A DNA stretch of 8,630 nucleotides from an uncultured Collinsella sp. (GCA_900541055.1 UQHZ01000041.1:1-8630), one strand, 5' to 3'. Positions 1-5,639 are shown, counted from the first letter of the stretch. Numbers and translations: made by a program. Notes: generated from the sequence alone by a model not told the origin.

Positions 1-34
1 GTCTCGTGGGCTCGGAGATGTGTATAAGAGACAG
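1..34 (+). other. Nextera transposase adapter (read 2 side), artefact
   Basis: The first 34 bases match the Illumina Nextera read-2 transposase adapter and end in the 19-bp Tn5 mosaic end (AGATGTGTATAAGAGACAG, 16-34). This is sequencing-library DNA, not genome. Genuine sequence starts at 35, inside the arcA reading frame. Confidence 0.98.
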
Positions 35-35
35 C

Positions 36-71
36 TGCATGAGCATGCCCTTCTGGCGCGAGGACCTCTAA
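36..71 (+). CDS. arcA: Arginine deiminase, C-terminal end only (partial)
   Basis: Eleven codons and a TAA stop read CMSMPFWREDL. Arginine deiminases end in a conserved CMS(M/C)P segment whose Cys is the catalytic nucleophile that attacks the guanidinium carbon of arginine, giving citrulline and NH3. Cys is the first complete codon here; the rest of the gene lies to the left of the window, cut by the adapter join. The assignment rests on this short but distinctive tail and on arcB following 105 bases downstream on the same strand. The piece is too short to say anything about activity or regulation of the whole gene. Confidence 0.85.
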   Translation, partial: CMSMPFWREDL

Positions 72-83
72 GTCTTTCCGTTT

Positions 84-112
84 CCGGTGCGGTCCCCCTA
101 CAACCGCACCGG
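84..112 (+). promoter_or_regulatory. Hairpin in the arcA-arcB gap
   Basis: A perfect 10-bp inverted repeat (CCGGTGCGGT 84-93, ACCGCACCGG 103-112) with a 9-nt loop starts 12 nt after the arcA stop. No T-run follows, so it is a poor intrinsic terminator. It is better read as an mRNA 3'-end stabiliser or processing hairpin that could set the ratio of arcA to arcB message. That role is inferred; the stem is seen. Confidence 0.6.
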
Positions 113-116
113 CTTC

Positions 117-131
117 GCCCGTTAAACGGGC
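117..131. promoter_or_regulatory. Short palindrome upstream of arcB
   Basis: GCCCGTT-A-AACGGGC is a perfect 7-bp dyad around one central base, five bases after the previous hairpin. It could be a second small hairpin or a repressor-type operator for arcB. A second small palindrome, TTACGTAA, lies at 143-150. No family of regulator can be named from this. Confidence 0.35.
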
Positions 132-176
132 AACACTGATACTTACGTAATTCATTTCTTCGAAAGGAATCGAACC

Positions 177-1172
177 ATGGGTGTTAACCTCTCCGGCCGT
201 AGCTTCCTCAAGCTTCTCGACCTCACCACCGAGGAGATCGAGTACCTGCTCAAGCTCTCCAAGAACTTCAAGGATATGAAGCGCGCTGGCGTTCCGCATC
301 GCTATCTCGAGGGCAAGAACATCGTTCTGCTCTTCCAGAAGACCTCCACTCGTACCCGCTGCGCCTTCGAGGTCGGCGGCATGGACCTGGGTATGGGCGT
401 GACCTACCTCGATCCGGGTTCGTCGCAGATGGGCAAGAAGGAGTCCATCGAGGACACCGCCCGCGTTCTCGGCCGCATGTATGACGGCATCGAGTTCCGT
501 GGCTTTGCCCAGGACGACGTCGAGGAGCTCGCTGCTAAGTCCGGCGTGCCCGTGTGGAACGGCCTGACCACCGAGTGGCACCCCACCCAGATGCTCGCCG
601 ACATCCTGACCGTCCAGGAGAACTTCAACTACGACATCAAGGGCAAGACCCTCGTCTTCATGGGCGACTGCAAGAACAATGTCGCTCGCTCCCTCATGGT
701 CGTCTGCTCCAAGCTCGGCATGAACTTCGTGGCCTGCGGCCCCGAGGAGTGCATGCCCGCCGACGACGTCATCGAGGCCTGCAAGCCCATCGCCGAGGCC
801 AACGGTTGCACCATCAAGCTGACCACCGACGTCAAGGACGGCGTCACCGGTGCCGACGTTATCTACACCGACGTGTGGGTCTCCATGGGCGAGCCCGACG
901 AGGTCTGGGCCGAGCGCATCGCTCAGCTCACCCCGTATCGTGTCACCTCCGAGGTCATGGCTATGGCCAACCCGGGTGCCATCTTCCTGCACTGCCTGCC
1001 CAGCTTCCACGACACCAACACCACCATTGGCGCCGAGAAGTGCGAGCAGTTCGGCATCACCGAGCAGGAGGTCACCGACGAGGTCTTCGAGAGCCCCGCT
1101 TCCAAGGTCTTCGACGAGGCCGAGAACCGCATGCACACCATCAAGGCTGTCATGTACGCCACGCTCAAGTAA
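177..1172 (+). CDS. arcB: Ornithine carbamoyltransferase (catabolic type)
   Basis: The 331-residue protein has the usual length of the family and all expected motifs: STRTR at 57-61 (carbamoyl phosphate binding), FRGF at 107-110, HPTQ at 135-138, DVWVSMGE at 232-239 (ornithine binding) and HCLP at 272-275 with the active-site Cys. In the arginine deiminase pathway the cytosolic enzyme runs from citrulline plus phosphate to ornithine plus carbamoyl phosphate. I call it arcB rather than argF because arcA lies directly upstream and an ArcD-type transporter downstream. The sequence alone does not fix reaction direction. The ATG has a good SD site (GAAAGGAA, 162-169) about 7 nt upstream, and the protein starts like known family members. 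Lys and Glu are almost always AAG and GAG, which suggests strong expression. Confidence 0.95.
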   Translation: MGVNLSGRSFLKLLDLTTEEIEYLLKLSKNFKDMKRAGVPHRYLEGKNIVLLFQKTSTRTRCAFEVGGMDLGMGVTYLDPGSSQMGKKESIEDTARVLGRMYDGIEFRGFAQDDVEELAAKSGVPVWNGLTTEWHPTQMLADILTVQENFNYDIKGKTLVFMGDCKNNVARSLMVVCSKLGMNFVACGPEECMPADDVIEACKPIAEANGCTIKLTTDVKDGVTGADVIYTDVWVSMGEPDEVWAERIAQLTPYRVTSEVMAMANPGAIFLHCLPSFHDTNTTIGAEKCEQFGITEQEVTDEVFESPASKVFDEAENRMHTIKAVMYATLK

Positions 1173-1188
1173 GAGCATCTAGCATCTC

Positions 1189-1224
1189 GCTCGGGGTGTA
1201 TTGCTGCACACCCCGAGCAGTTTT
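1189..1224 (+). terminator. Intrinsic terminator after arcB
   Basis: A perfect 11-bp stem (GCTCGGGGTGT 1189-1199, ACACCCCGAGC 1208-1218) with an 8-nt loop is followed by AGTTTT. It sits 16 nt after the arcB stop. The T-run is short, so partial read-through into arcD is plausible. Confidence 0.8.
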
Positions 1225-1235
1225 ATCTGGTAATA

Positions 1236-1286
1236 ATCTCGCATCAAGCGGCAGGCACGGCACGGAAGAGCCGCTTCTGGCGAGAT
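1236..1286 (+). promoter_or_regulatory. Structured leader hairpin upstream of arcD
   Basis: Two 7-bp stems are stacked around a symmetric 3x3 internal loop: ATCTCGC 1236-1242 with GCGAGAT 1280-1286, and AAGCGGC 1246-1252 with GCCGCTT 1270-1276. The 17-nt apical loop repeats GGCACGG-like sequence. The structure ends 18 nt before the arcD SD site. It has no T-run. It may affect arcD translation or mRNA stability, or bind a ligand or protein; none of this is shown by the sequence. Confidence 0.5.
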
Positions 1287-1319
1287 CAGTAAATGATTTA
1301 TGAAGGGGGGATGAGAACT

Positions 1320-2798
1320 ATGACTGAGACCGCTAAGAAAAAGCGCGGTATGCCTTCATCGTTCACCATTCTTCTTGCTCTGCTGGCAATTGTCGCAGTG
1401 ATTACCGTTATCGTCTCCGGCACGTCCGGCGGCGCGGTTACTGCCGCCCGTCTGAGCGATTTCTGCACCGCCCCGATTAAGGGCTTCGCTGACGCTCTGC
1501 CCGTCTGCCTCTTCGTTATGATCCTGGGCGGCTTCCTCGGTATGATGACCGAGACCGGCGCCCTGGACAACGGCATCGCCGTTCTGGTGCAGAAGCTTAA
1601 GGGCAACGAGATTATGCTCATTCCCGTGCTGATGCTCATCTTCTCCCTCGGTGGTACCACCTATGGTATGTGCGAGGAGACCGTTCCCTTCTACGCCCTG
1701 CTCGCCGCTACCATGATGGCTGCTGGCTTCGACCCCATGGTCGGTGCCGCTACCGTCCTGCTCGGCGCTGGCTGCGGCTGCCTGGGCTCCACGGTTAACC
1801 CGTTCGCCGTCGGCGCTGCCGTCGACGCTCTGACCGGCGTTGGCATTGAGGTCAACCAGTCCATCATCATCGGCCTCGGTGCCGTCCTGTGGATTGTCAC
1901 TACCGCTATGTCCATCTTCTTCGTGATGAACTATGCCAAGAAGGTCAAGGCTGACAAGGGTTCCACCATCCTGTCGATGCAGGAGCTCAAGGACGCCGAA
2001 GAGGCTCACGGCAAGGCTGCTTCCGAGGTCCACAAGGAGGTCAAGCTCACCGGTCGTCAGAAGGGTGTTCTGATCGCCTTCGCCTTCACCTTCGTCGTCA
2101 TGATCGTCGGCTTCATTCCGCTGGCCGACCTCAACGAGGGCGTCGCCAACTTCTTCGACGCTGGCGCTGTCTACGACGCCGACGGTAACGCCGTCGTCCA
2201 GGGCTGGTCTGCCCTGATCACCGGCCTGCCCATTGGCCAGTGGTACTTCGACGAGGCTTCCACCTGGTTCTTCCTCATGGCCGTCCTGATCGGTATCATC
2301 GGTGGCCTGTCCGAGAAGCAGATCGTTAACACCTTTATCACCGGCGCTGCCGACATGATGTCCGTTGTTCTCGTCATCGCCCTCGCCCGTGGTATCTCCG
2401 TCCTCATGGCTAACACCGGCCTCGACGTCTTCGTCCTCGACGCTGCCGCCAATGCTCTGGCTGGCCTGTCCGGCGTGATCTTCGCTCCCATGAGCTTCCT
2501 GGTCTACTTCGGCCTGTCCTTCCTGATCCCCTCGACCTCTGGTATGGCTACCGTCTCCATGCCCATCATGGGACCGCTGGCTGTTAAGCTCGGCTTCTCG
2601 CCCGAGGTCATGGTCATGATCTTCTCCGCCGCCATCGGTGTCGTGAACCTGTTCACCCCGACCTCCGGCGCCATCATGGGCGGTCTCGCCCTGGCCAAGA
2701 TCGAGTGGACGACCTGGCTCAAGTTTGCCCTTAAGCTCATTGTCGCTCTCTCCGTCGTCTGCGCCGTCATCCTGACCGTCGCCTGCGTGCTGATCTAA
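1320..2798 (+). CDS. arcD: YfcC/DcuC-family transporter, probable arginine-ornithine antiporter
   Basis: A 492-residue, very hydrophobic membrane protein with about a dozen likely transmembrane segments; the first is at about 15-33 after a short basic N-terminus (KKKRG). It belongs to the YfcC/C4-dicarboxylate anaerobic carrier family (DcuC-like), with typical stretches GTTYGMCEETVPFY at 112-125, FLIPSTSGMA at 401-410 and NLFTPTSGAIMGG at 443-455. A charged loop at about 206-248 splits the two halves. Members of this family serve as ArcD in streptococcal arginine deiminase operons. With arcA-arcB upstream, arginine import coupled to ornithine export is the best inference, though substrate cannot be read from sequence. 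The ATG at 1320 is preferred over in-frame ATGs at 1293 and 1311 because the SD (AAGGGGGG, 1303-1310) is 9 nt before it. Codon use is as biased as in arcB. Confidence 0.85.
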   Translation: MTETAKKKRGMPSSFTILLALLAIVAVITVIVSGTSGGAVTAARLSDFCTAPIKGFADALPVCLFVMILGGFLGMMTETGALDNGIAVLVQKLKGNEIMLIPVLMLIFSLGGTTYGMCEETVPFYALLAATMMAAGFDPMVGAATVLLGAGCGCLGSTVNPFAVGAAVDALTGVGIEVNQSIIIGLGAVLWIVTTAMSIFFVMNYAKKVKADKGSTILSMQELKDAEEAHGKAASEVHKEVKLTGRQKGVLIAFAFTFVVMIVGFIPLADLNEGVANFFDAGAVYDADGNAVVQGWSALITGLPIGQWYFDEASTWFFLMAVLIGIIGGLSEKQIVNTFITGAADMMSVVLVIALARGISVLMANTGLDVFVLDAAANALAGLSGVIFAPMSFLVYFGLSFLIPSTSGMATVSMPIMGPLAVKLGFSPEVMVMIFSAAIGVVNLFTPTSGAIMGGLALAKIEWTTWLKFALKLIVALSVVCAVILTVACVLI

Positions 2799-2884
2799 GT
2801 ACCCAACGGGTACCCCACGGAAACCTTGACGATCCTGTAAAGGATCACCTGGTCATCGTCTGTCCGGTGGGGTCAACCCACCGG
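2799..2884 (+). promoter_or_regulatory. Overlapping, mutually exclusive RNA stems after arcD
   Basis: Several stems crowd this stretch: GTACCC/GGGTAC (2799-2804 with 2808-2813), GATCCT/AGGATC around GTAA (2831-2846), the alternative GACGAT/ATCGTC (2828-2833 with 2855-2860), and CCGGTGGG/CCCACCGG (2864-2871 with 2877-2884). A long-range stem, 2813-2820 with 2864-2872 (one bulged G), uses the same bases as the last stem, so the two cannot form together. I do not recognise a known riboswitch class. It could be arcD 3' UTR structure or a remnant regulatory RNA. Confidence 0.45.
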
Positions 2885-2900
2885 TAGACTCCTACCTTTA

Positions 2901-2937
2901 GCCCCCTTCCGTTCCGTGCGCGGGAGGGGGCGCTCTT
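2901..2937 (+). terminator. Terminator-like hairpin for the arc operon
   Basis: An 11-bp GC-rich stem (2901-2911 with 2921-2931, one T-G wobble) has a 9-nt loop and is followed by GCTCTTGTG. The stem is strong but the T-run is poor. It is the best candidate for the end of arc transcription, 102 nt after the arcD stop. Confidence 0.6.
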
Positions 2938-2940
2938 GTG

Positions 2941-2966
2941 TTCCGGCGTTTTACCAAACGCCGGAA
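2941..2966. repeat. Perfect 11-bp hairpin
   Basis: TTCCGGCGTTT (2941-2951) and AAACGCCGGAA (2956-2966) enclose the loop TACC. With a bulged C, GTG (2938-2940) can also pair with CAC (2968-2970). On the minus strand the arm runs into no T-run. It is the first of a tight series of inverted repeats that fills the gap up to about 3295. Confidence 0.7.
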
Positions 2967-2980
2967 CCACTCGACGCTGC

Positions 2981-3078
2981 AAGCCCGCCAGAGCGGCAAT
3001 CTGACGTTCAATCGTCGGGCATGGCCAAAAGGCCTATGCCCTCCTCTTTCACGTCACCTTGCTCGCTCTGGCGGGCTT
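2981..3078. repeat. 98-nt palindromic element with 14-bp perfect ends
   Basis: The outer arms AAGCCCGCCAGAGC (2981-2994) and its exact complement (3065-3078) enclose a second stem, TGACGT/ACGTCA (3002-3007 with 3051-3056). Inside that is a third stem of 10 bp with one bulged T (3017-3026 with 3031-3041) closed by an AAAA loop. As RNA this folds into one long interrupted hairpin; as DNA it resembles a palindromic intergenic repeat (REP or MITE-like). TGACTTTT follows on the plus strand. Open frames across it in several phases have no recognisable protein content. Confidence 0.7.
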
Positions 3079-3145
3079 TCGCTGACTTTTGCCCCACCTG
3101 CGGCGCTGCCATTGTTGCTGCAGGGGGACAGCTTGCTCGCTCTGG
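3058..3145. repeat. 14-nt direct repeat CTTGCTCGCTCTGG
   Basis: The same 14 bases occur at 3058-3071, overlapping the right arm of the 98-nt palindrome, and at 3132-3145, inside the next hairpin. The copies start 74 bases apart. The second copy diverges from TGCC onward, where the first continues CGGG, so the inverted-repeat function is not duplicated. Confidence 0.65.
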
Positions 3146-3161
3146 TGCCTGTTCGCTGTCC
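3094..3161. repeat. Two adjoining hairpins
   Basis: The first has a stem of nine pairs with two wobbles (3097-3105 with 3116-3124), extended by CC/GG at 3094-3095 and 3126-3127 past a small internal loop. The second is the 7-bp pair GGACAGC/GCTGTCC (3126-3132 with 3155-3161). They share bases 3126-3127 and so compete slightly. The function is unknown. Confidence 0.45.
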
Positions 3162-3187
3162 GTTCTCTGCCCGCAACGTTTCTGCTG

Positions 3188-3220
3188 TTGGTGCAAAGGG
3201 GTCAGATTACTTTGCGCCAA
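3188..3220. repeat. 11-bp hairpin
   Basis: TTGGTGCAAAG (3188-3198) pairs with CTTTGCGCCAA (3210-3220), with one T-G wobble and the 11-nt loop GGGTCAGATTA. Only six bases separate it from the long hairpin at 3227. Confidence 0.6.
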
Positions 3221-3226
3221 AAGGGG

Positions 3227-3295
3227 AAGTTGCGGTGGAATAGTTCCTGTTTGGCCGTCTTGAGGGGTTAAACGGGAACTATTTCACCGCAACTT
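3227..3295. repeat. Long near-perfect hairpin, about 30-bp stem
   Basis: Bases 3227-3247 are the reverse complement of 3275-3295 except for one position (G3238 with T3284) that still pairs as G-U in RNA. Pairing continues inward with wobbles to 3256/3266, giving a 30-bp stem with a 9-nt loop. This is far longer than a terminator stem and no T-run follows on either strand. It looks like a mobile palindromic repeat or a precursor for a double-strand RNase. Confidence 0.75.
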
Positions 3296-3357
3296 ATCGA
3301 TGGCGTGTTTGGTTGGTGCCAGTTGATTGCTTGGGCGTTGGGGAGGGTCTGCTCCGT

Positions 3358-3363
3358 TATAAT
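3358..3363 (+). promoter_or_regulatory. -10 box for the DUF1846 gene
   Basis: A perfect TATAAT lies 45 bases before the chosen ATG at 3403. No good -35 element is seen at 16-18 bp spacing; TTGGGC at 3331-3336 is 21 bp away. The expected start site near 3370 leaves a leader of about 30 nt and favours the start at 3403 over the in-frame ATG at 3379. Confidence 0.55.
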
Positions 3364-3402
3364 CGCCTAGAACATTAAATGGAAACGGGACGGGAGCCAT
3401 AT

Positions 3403-4884
3403 ATGCGCCAGGGTTTCGACAACGCGAAGTATATCGAGCTGCAGGCTGCTCACATTAAGGAGCGCATCTCGCAGTTTGGTGGCAAGCTCTATTTGGAGTT
3501 TGGCGGTAAGCTGTTCGATGACTATCATGCGAGCCGCGTGCTGCCGGGTTTTGAACCGGACAGCAAGTTCCGCATGCTCAAGAGCATCGCCGACGATGTC
3601 GAGGTTATCATCGCGATCAACGCGAACCACATCGAGAAAAACAAGGCTCGTGGTGACCTCGGCATTACCTATGACGAGGATGTGCTGCGCCTGGTTGACC
3701 TGTTCCGCGGCAACGGCTTTGCTGTCGCGGCTGTGGTCATCACCCAGTACGCCGGCCAGCCCGCTGCCGATGTGTTCCGCAACCGCCTGAACGCGCTCGG
3801 TATTCCCGCCAAGCTGCACTATCCCATCGAGGGGTATCCGCACGATGTCGATCTGATCGTGTCCGACGATGGCTACGGCAAGAACGAGTTTGTCGAGACC
3901 ACCCGACCGCTCGTCGTGGTCACTGCCCCCGGTCCTGGCTCGGGCAAGCTTGCCACCTGCCTGTCTCAGCTCTATCACGAGCACAAGCATGGCACGGCCG
4001 CCGGCTATGCCAAGTTCGAGACCTTCCCTGTCTGGAATCTTCCTCTGACGCATCCGGTCAATATTGCCTACGAGGCCGCCACGGCTGACCTCGACGACGC
4101 CAATATCATCGATTCGTTCCACCTTGAGGCCTACAACAAGACCACGGTCAACTACAACCGCGACGTCGAGGCCTTCCCGGTGGTCCGTGCCCTGATGGAA
4201 AAGATCCTGGGCAAGAGTCCCTACCAGAGTCCTACGGACATGGGCGTCAATATGGTCGGCTTTGCCATCACCGATGACGATGCCTGCCGCGACGCTTCCA
4301 AGATGGAGATCGTCCGCCGCTACTTTACCGCGGTCGAAAATGTGCGCCGTACCGGCGTGGGCGATGAGCAAGTCGACCGTCTCAAGATTATTATGAAGAA
4401 AGCCGGCATCGATAAGAACTACTCACCGGCGCGCTCGGCGGCCCTCACCAGGGAGCAGCTGACGGGTGGTCCCGTGGGTGCCATGGTCATGCCCGATGGC
4501 TCCGTGGTGACCGGTAAGACCTCCACGCGCCTGGGCGCCGCAAGTTCGCTCATTATGAACGCCCTCAAGCATGTCTCGGGCGTCGACCTTGAGCTCGAGG
4601 TCATTAGCGATGAGGCGATCGAGCCCATCAGCAAGCTCAAGACGCATTTCCTGGGCAGTAAAAACCCGCGCCTCCACACCGACGAGACGCTTATGGCGCT
4701 GTCGATCACCTCGGCCACGAGTGAGACGGCCGCTCGCGTCCTTTCGGGCCTGGAGCAGCTGCGCGGTTGCGATGCCTTCTTTAGCGTGATTATCTCGCCG
4801 ACGGACGAGACGGTACTGCGCAAACTTGGTATCAACGTGTGCTGCGAGCCCAAGTTTGAGCGCCGCGGTTTCTTCCATCGCTAA
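3403..4884 (+). CDS. DUF1846 / UPF0371 family protein
   Basis: A 493-residue protein recognised by long conserved stretches of this family: KLYLEFGGKLFDDYHASRVL (29-48), VVITQYAGQPAADVFRNRL (111-129), VVVTAPGPGSGKLATC (171-186), GYAKFETFPVWNLPL (201-215), ATADLDD (226-232), GKSPYQSPTDMGVNMVGFAI (270-289) and HFLGSKNPRLH (415-425). APGPGSGK at 175-182 resembles a phosphate-binding loop, but no biochemical role is established to my knowledge, so no reaction is claimed. No signal peptide or membrane segment is seen; it is probably cytosolic. The ATG at 3403 has the SD GGGAG (3392-3396) 6 nt upstream and gives the usual family N-terminus; the ATG at 3379 has no SD and would add eight unusual residues. 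It is monocistronic, with its own -10 box and terminator, and unrelated neighbours give no functional hint. Confidence 0.93.
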   Translation: MRQGFDNAKYIELQAAHIKERISQFGGKLYLEFGGKLFDDYHASRVLPGFEPDSKFRMLKSIADDVEVIIAINANHIEKNKARGDLGITYDEDVLRLVDLFRGNGFAVAAVVITQYAGQPAADVFRNRLNALGIPAKLHYPIEGYPHDVDLIVSDDGYGKNEFVETTRPLVVVTAPGPGSGKLATCLSQLYHEHKHGTAAGYAKFETFPVWNLPLTHPVNIAYEAATADLDDANIIDSFHLEAYNKTTVNYNRDVEAFPVVRALMEKILGKSPYQSPTDMGVNMVGFAITDDDACRDASKMEIVRRYFTAVENVRRTGVGDEQVDRLKIIMKKAGIDKNYSPARSAALTREQLTGGPVGAMVMPDGSVVTGKTSTRLGAASSLIMNALKHVSGVDLELEVISDEAIEPISKLKTHFLGSKNPRLHTDETLMALSITSATSETAARVLSGLEQLRGCDAFFSVIISPTDETVLRKLGINVCCEPKFERRGFFHR

Positions 4885-4917
4885 GTTTGAAGCACCGCGG
4901 TAATTGCATTGCATTTT

Positions 4918-4951
4918 GGCCGTATCGGGTTAGCGCCCGGTACGGCTTTTT
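4918..4951 (+). terminator. Intrinsic terminator after the DUF1846 gene
   Basis: An 11-bp stem (GCCGTATCGGG 4919-4929, CCCGGTACGGC 4936-4946, one wobble) with a 6-nt loop is followed directly by five Ts (4947-4951). It starts 33 nt after the stop codon. Confidence 0.9.
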
Positions 4952-5017
4952 GATCAATAAAGCGCCTATTTCGGCGAAAAATAGCTGTTTACCTGCCTAG
5001 AAACATTTTGAGCGGTA

Positions 5018-5023
5018 TACAAT
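5018..5023 (+). promoter_or_regulatory. Possible -10 box for the winged-helix gene
   Basis: TACAAT within TATACAATAA is the best -10 match between the preceding terminator and the winged-helix gene. No convincing -35 is present. The implied start near 5030 gives a leader of about 110 nt, long enough to hold control elements. Confidence 0.4.
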
Positions 5024-5140
5024 AACCGTAACTGTTTCATCCTTAGCGGGATGCCGCATGATGGATATTACCTGCCATCGTGAGGTGTGTCGGTCGCGCA
5101 CGGCGCGTTAGATGCTCGTGCTCGGTTTGAGGAGGCTGCT

Positions 5141-5479
5141 ATGGCGGGCAAGGGTCGTGCGAGTGTCAACGATATGAAGCGTGTCGAGGTGCTGGTGTTG
5201 ATGGAGATCGACCAGCAAACCGAAGACAATGGCGGGCCGTATGGTTTCTCGCGCAAAACGCTTGCCGAGCGCGTGGGGGTTTCGCCGTATCGTGCCCGCG
5301 CTGCAATCGATCGCTTGGATTCCGAAGGCATGATTGATGTCGTCTCGCGTTATAGCGACGACGGCGGTCAGCTTGCAAATGGCATTTGCCTCACCGAACG
5401 TGGCGAGTGGTATCTTGAGGGCGTCCGTACCGGCATGCTCGTTCAAGAAATGCTTGAGGACGAGGTTGCTGATCGATAG
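5141..5479 (+). CDS. Small winged-helix DNA-binding protein, unknown target
   Basis: The 112-residue protein has a helix-turn-helix at about 37-61 (SRKTLAERVGVSPYRARAAI and on), in which the second helix would read the DNA groove, then a probable beta wing at 65-86 (VVSRYSDDGGQLANGICLT). A preceding helix (10-27) and an acidic C-terminal helix (90-111) could mediate dimer contacts. The layout is MarR/PadR-like in general form, but I cannot place it in a named family. No cofactor-binding motif is seen. The ATG at 5141 has a perfect SD (GAGGAGG, 5129-5135) 5 nt upstream; a GTG at 5087 is in frame but would add 18 residues with no SD. It has its own terminator, so a link to the downstream pyrG is only positional. 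It may regulate itself or nearby genes. Confidence 0.85.
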   Translation: MAGKGRASVNDMKRVEVLVLMEIDQQTEDNGGPYGFSRKTLAERVGVSPYRARAAIDRLDSEGMIDVVSRYSDDGGQLANGICLTERGEWYLEGVRTGMLVQEMLEDEVADR

Positions 5480-5503
5480 CAGCATGTAACCCTTGCCATA
5501 GCG

Positions 5504-5536
5504 ACGCCGCCTGGGAAACCGGGCGGCGTTTTGTTT
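5504..5536 (+). terminator. Intrinsic terminator after the winged-helix gene
   Basis: The stem ACGCCGCCTGG/CCGGGCGGCGT (5504-5514 with 5519-5529, one wobble) is closed by a stable GAAA tetraloop and followed by TTTTGTTT. It is 24 nt after the stop codon. Confidence 0.92.
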
Positions 5537-5570
5537 CAAGATTGAGAAATGCAATCGCACGCGAGAAAAA

Positions 5571-5602
5571 TTGCGAACGGTCCGCGGCGCGAGTATTACA
5601 AT
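5571..5602 (+). promoter_or_regulatory. Probable pyrG promoter
   Basis: TTGCGA (5571-5576) resembles a -35 box. The -10 is either TATTAC (5594-5599, 17-bp spacing) or the overlapping better match TACAAT (5597-5602, 20-bp spacing). Either predicts transcription starting near 5606-5610 and a leader of about 50 nt. Confidence 0.5.
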
Positions 5603-5607
5603 GAAGA

Positions 5608-5639
5608 CCCGTAAGATGTGTATGGACAACTTCTACGGG
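5608..5639 (+). promoter_or_regulatory. 5'-end hairpin in the pyrG leader
   Basis: CCCGTA (5608-5613) can pair with TACGGG (5634-5639) across a 20-nt loop, at about the predicted 5' end of the pyrG message. No T-run follows and the leader does not start with the GGGC used in Bacillus pyrG attenuation, so that mechanism is not supported here. Confidence 0.3.

Noticed and set aside
2799..2935. Possible tRNA or known riboswitch in the folded region after arcD
   Set aside because: There is no T-arm consensus or cloverleaf, and I recognise no conserved riboswitch core.
2916..3271. Several open frames of 60-115 codons on both strands in the hairpin-rich gap
   Set aside because: They overlap each other in different phases, lack SD sites and recognisable domains, and follow the inverted repeats. 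GC-rich palindromes easily leave frames open.
117..3276. GTTAAACGGG shared by the arcB upstream palindrome (121-130) and the long hairpin (3267-3276)
   Set aside because: A single 10-mer shared within 8.6 kb is expected by chance many times over; the surroundings do not match.
3367..4371. 334-codon minus-strand frame opposite the DUF1846 gene
   Set aside because: Antisense shadow; no family resemblance, while the plus frame is conserved throughout.
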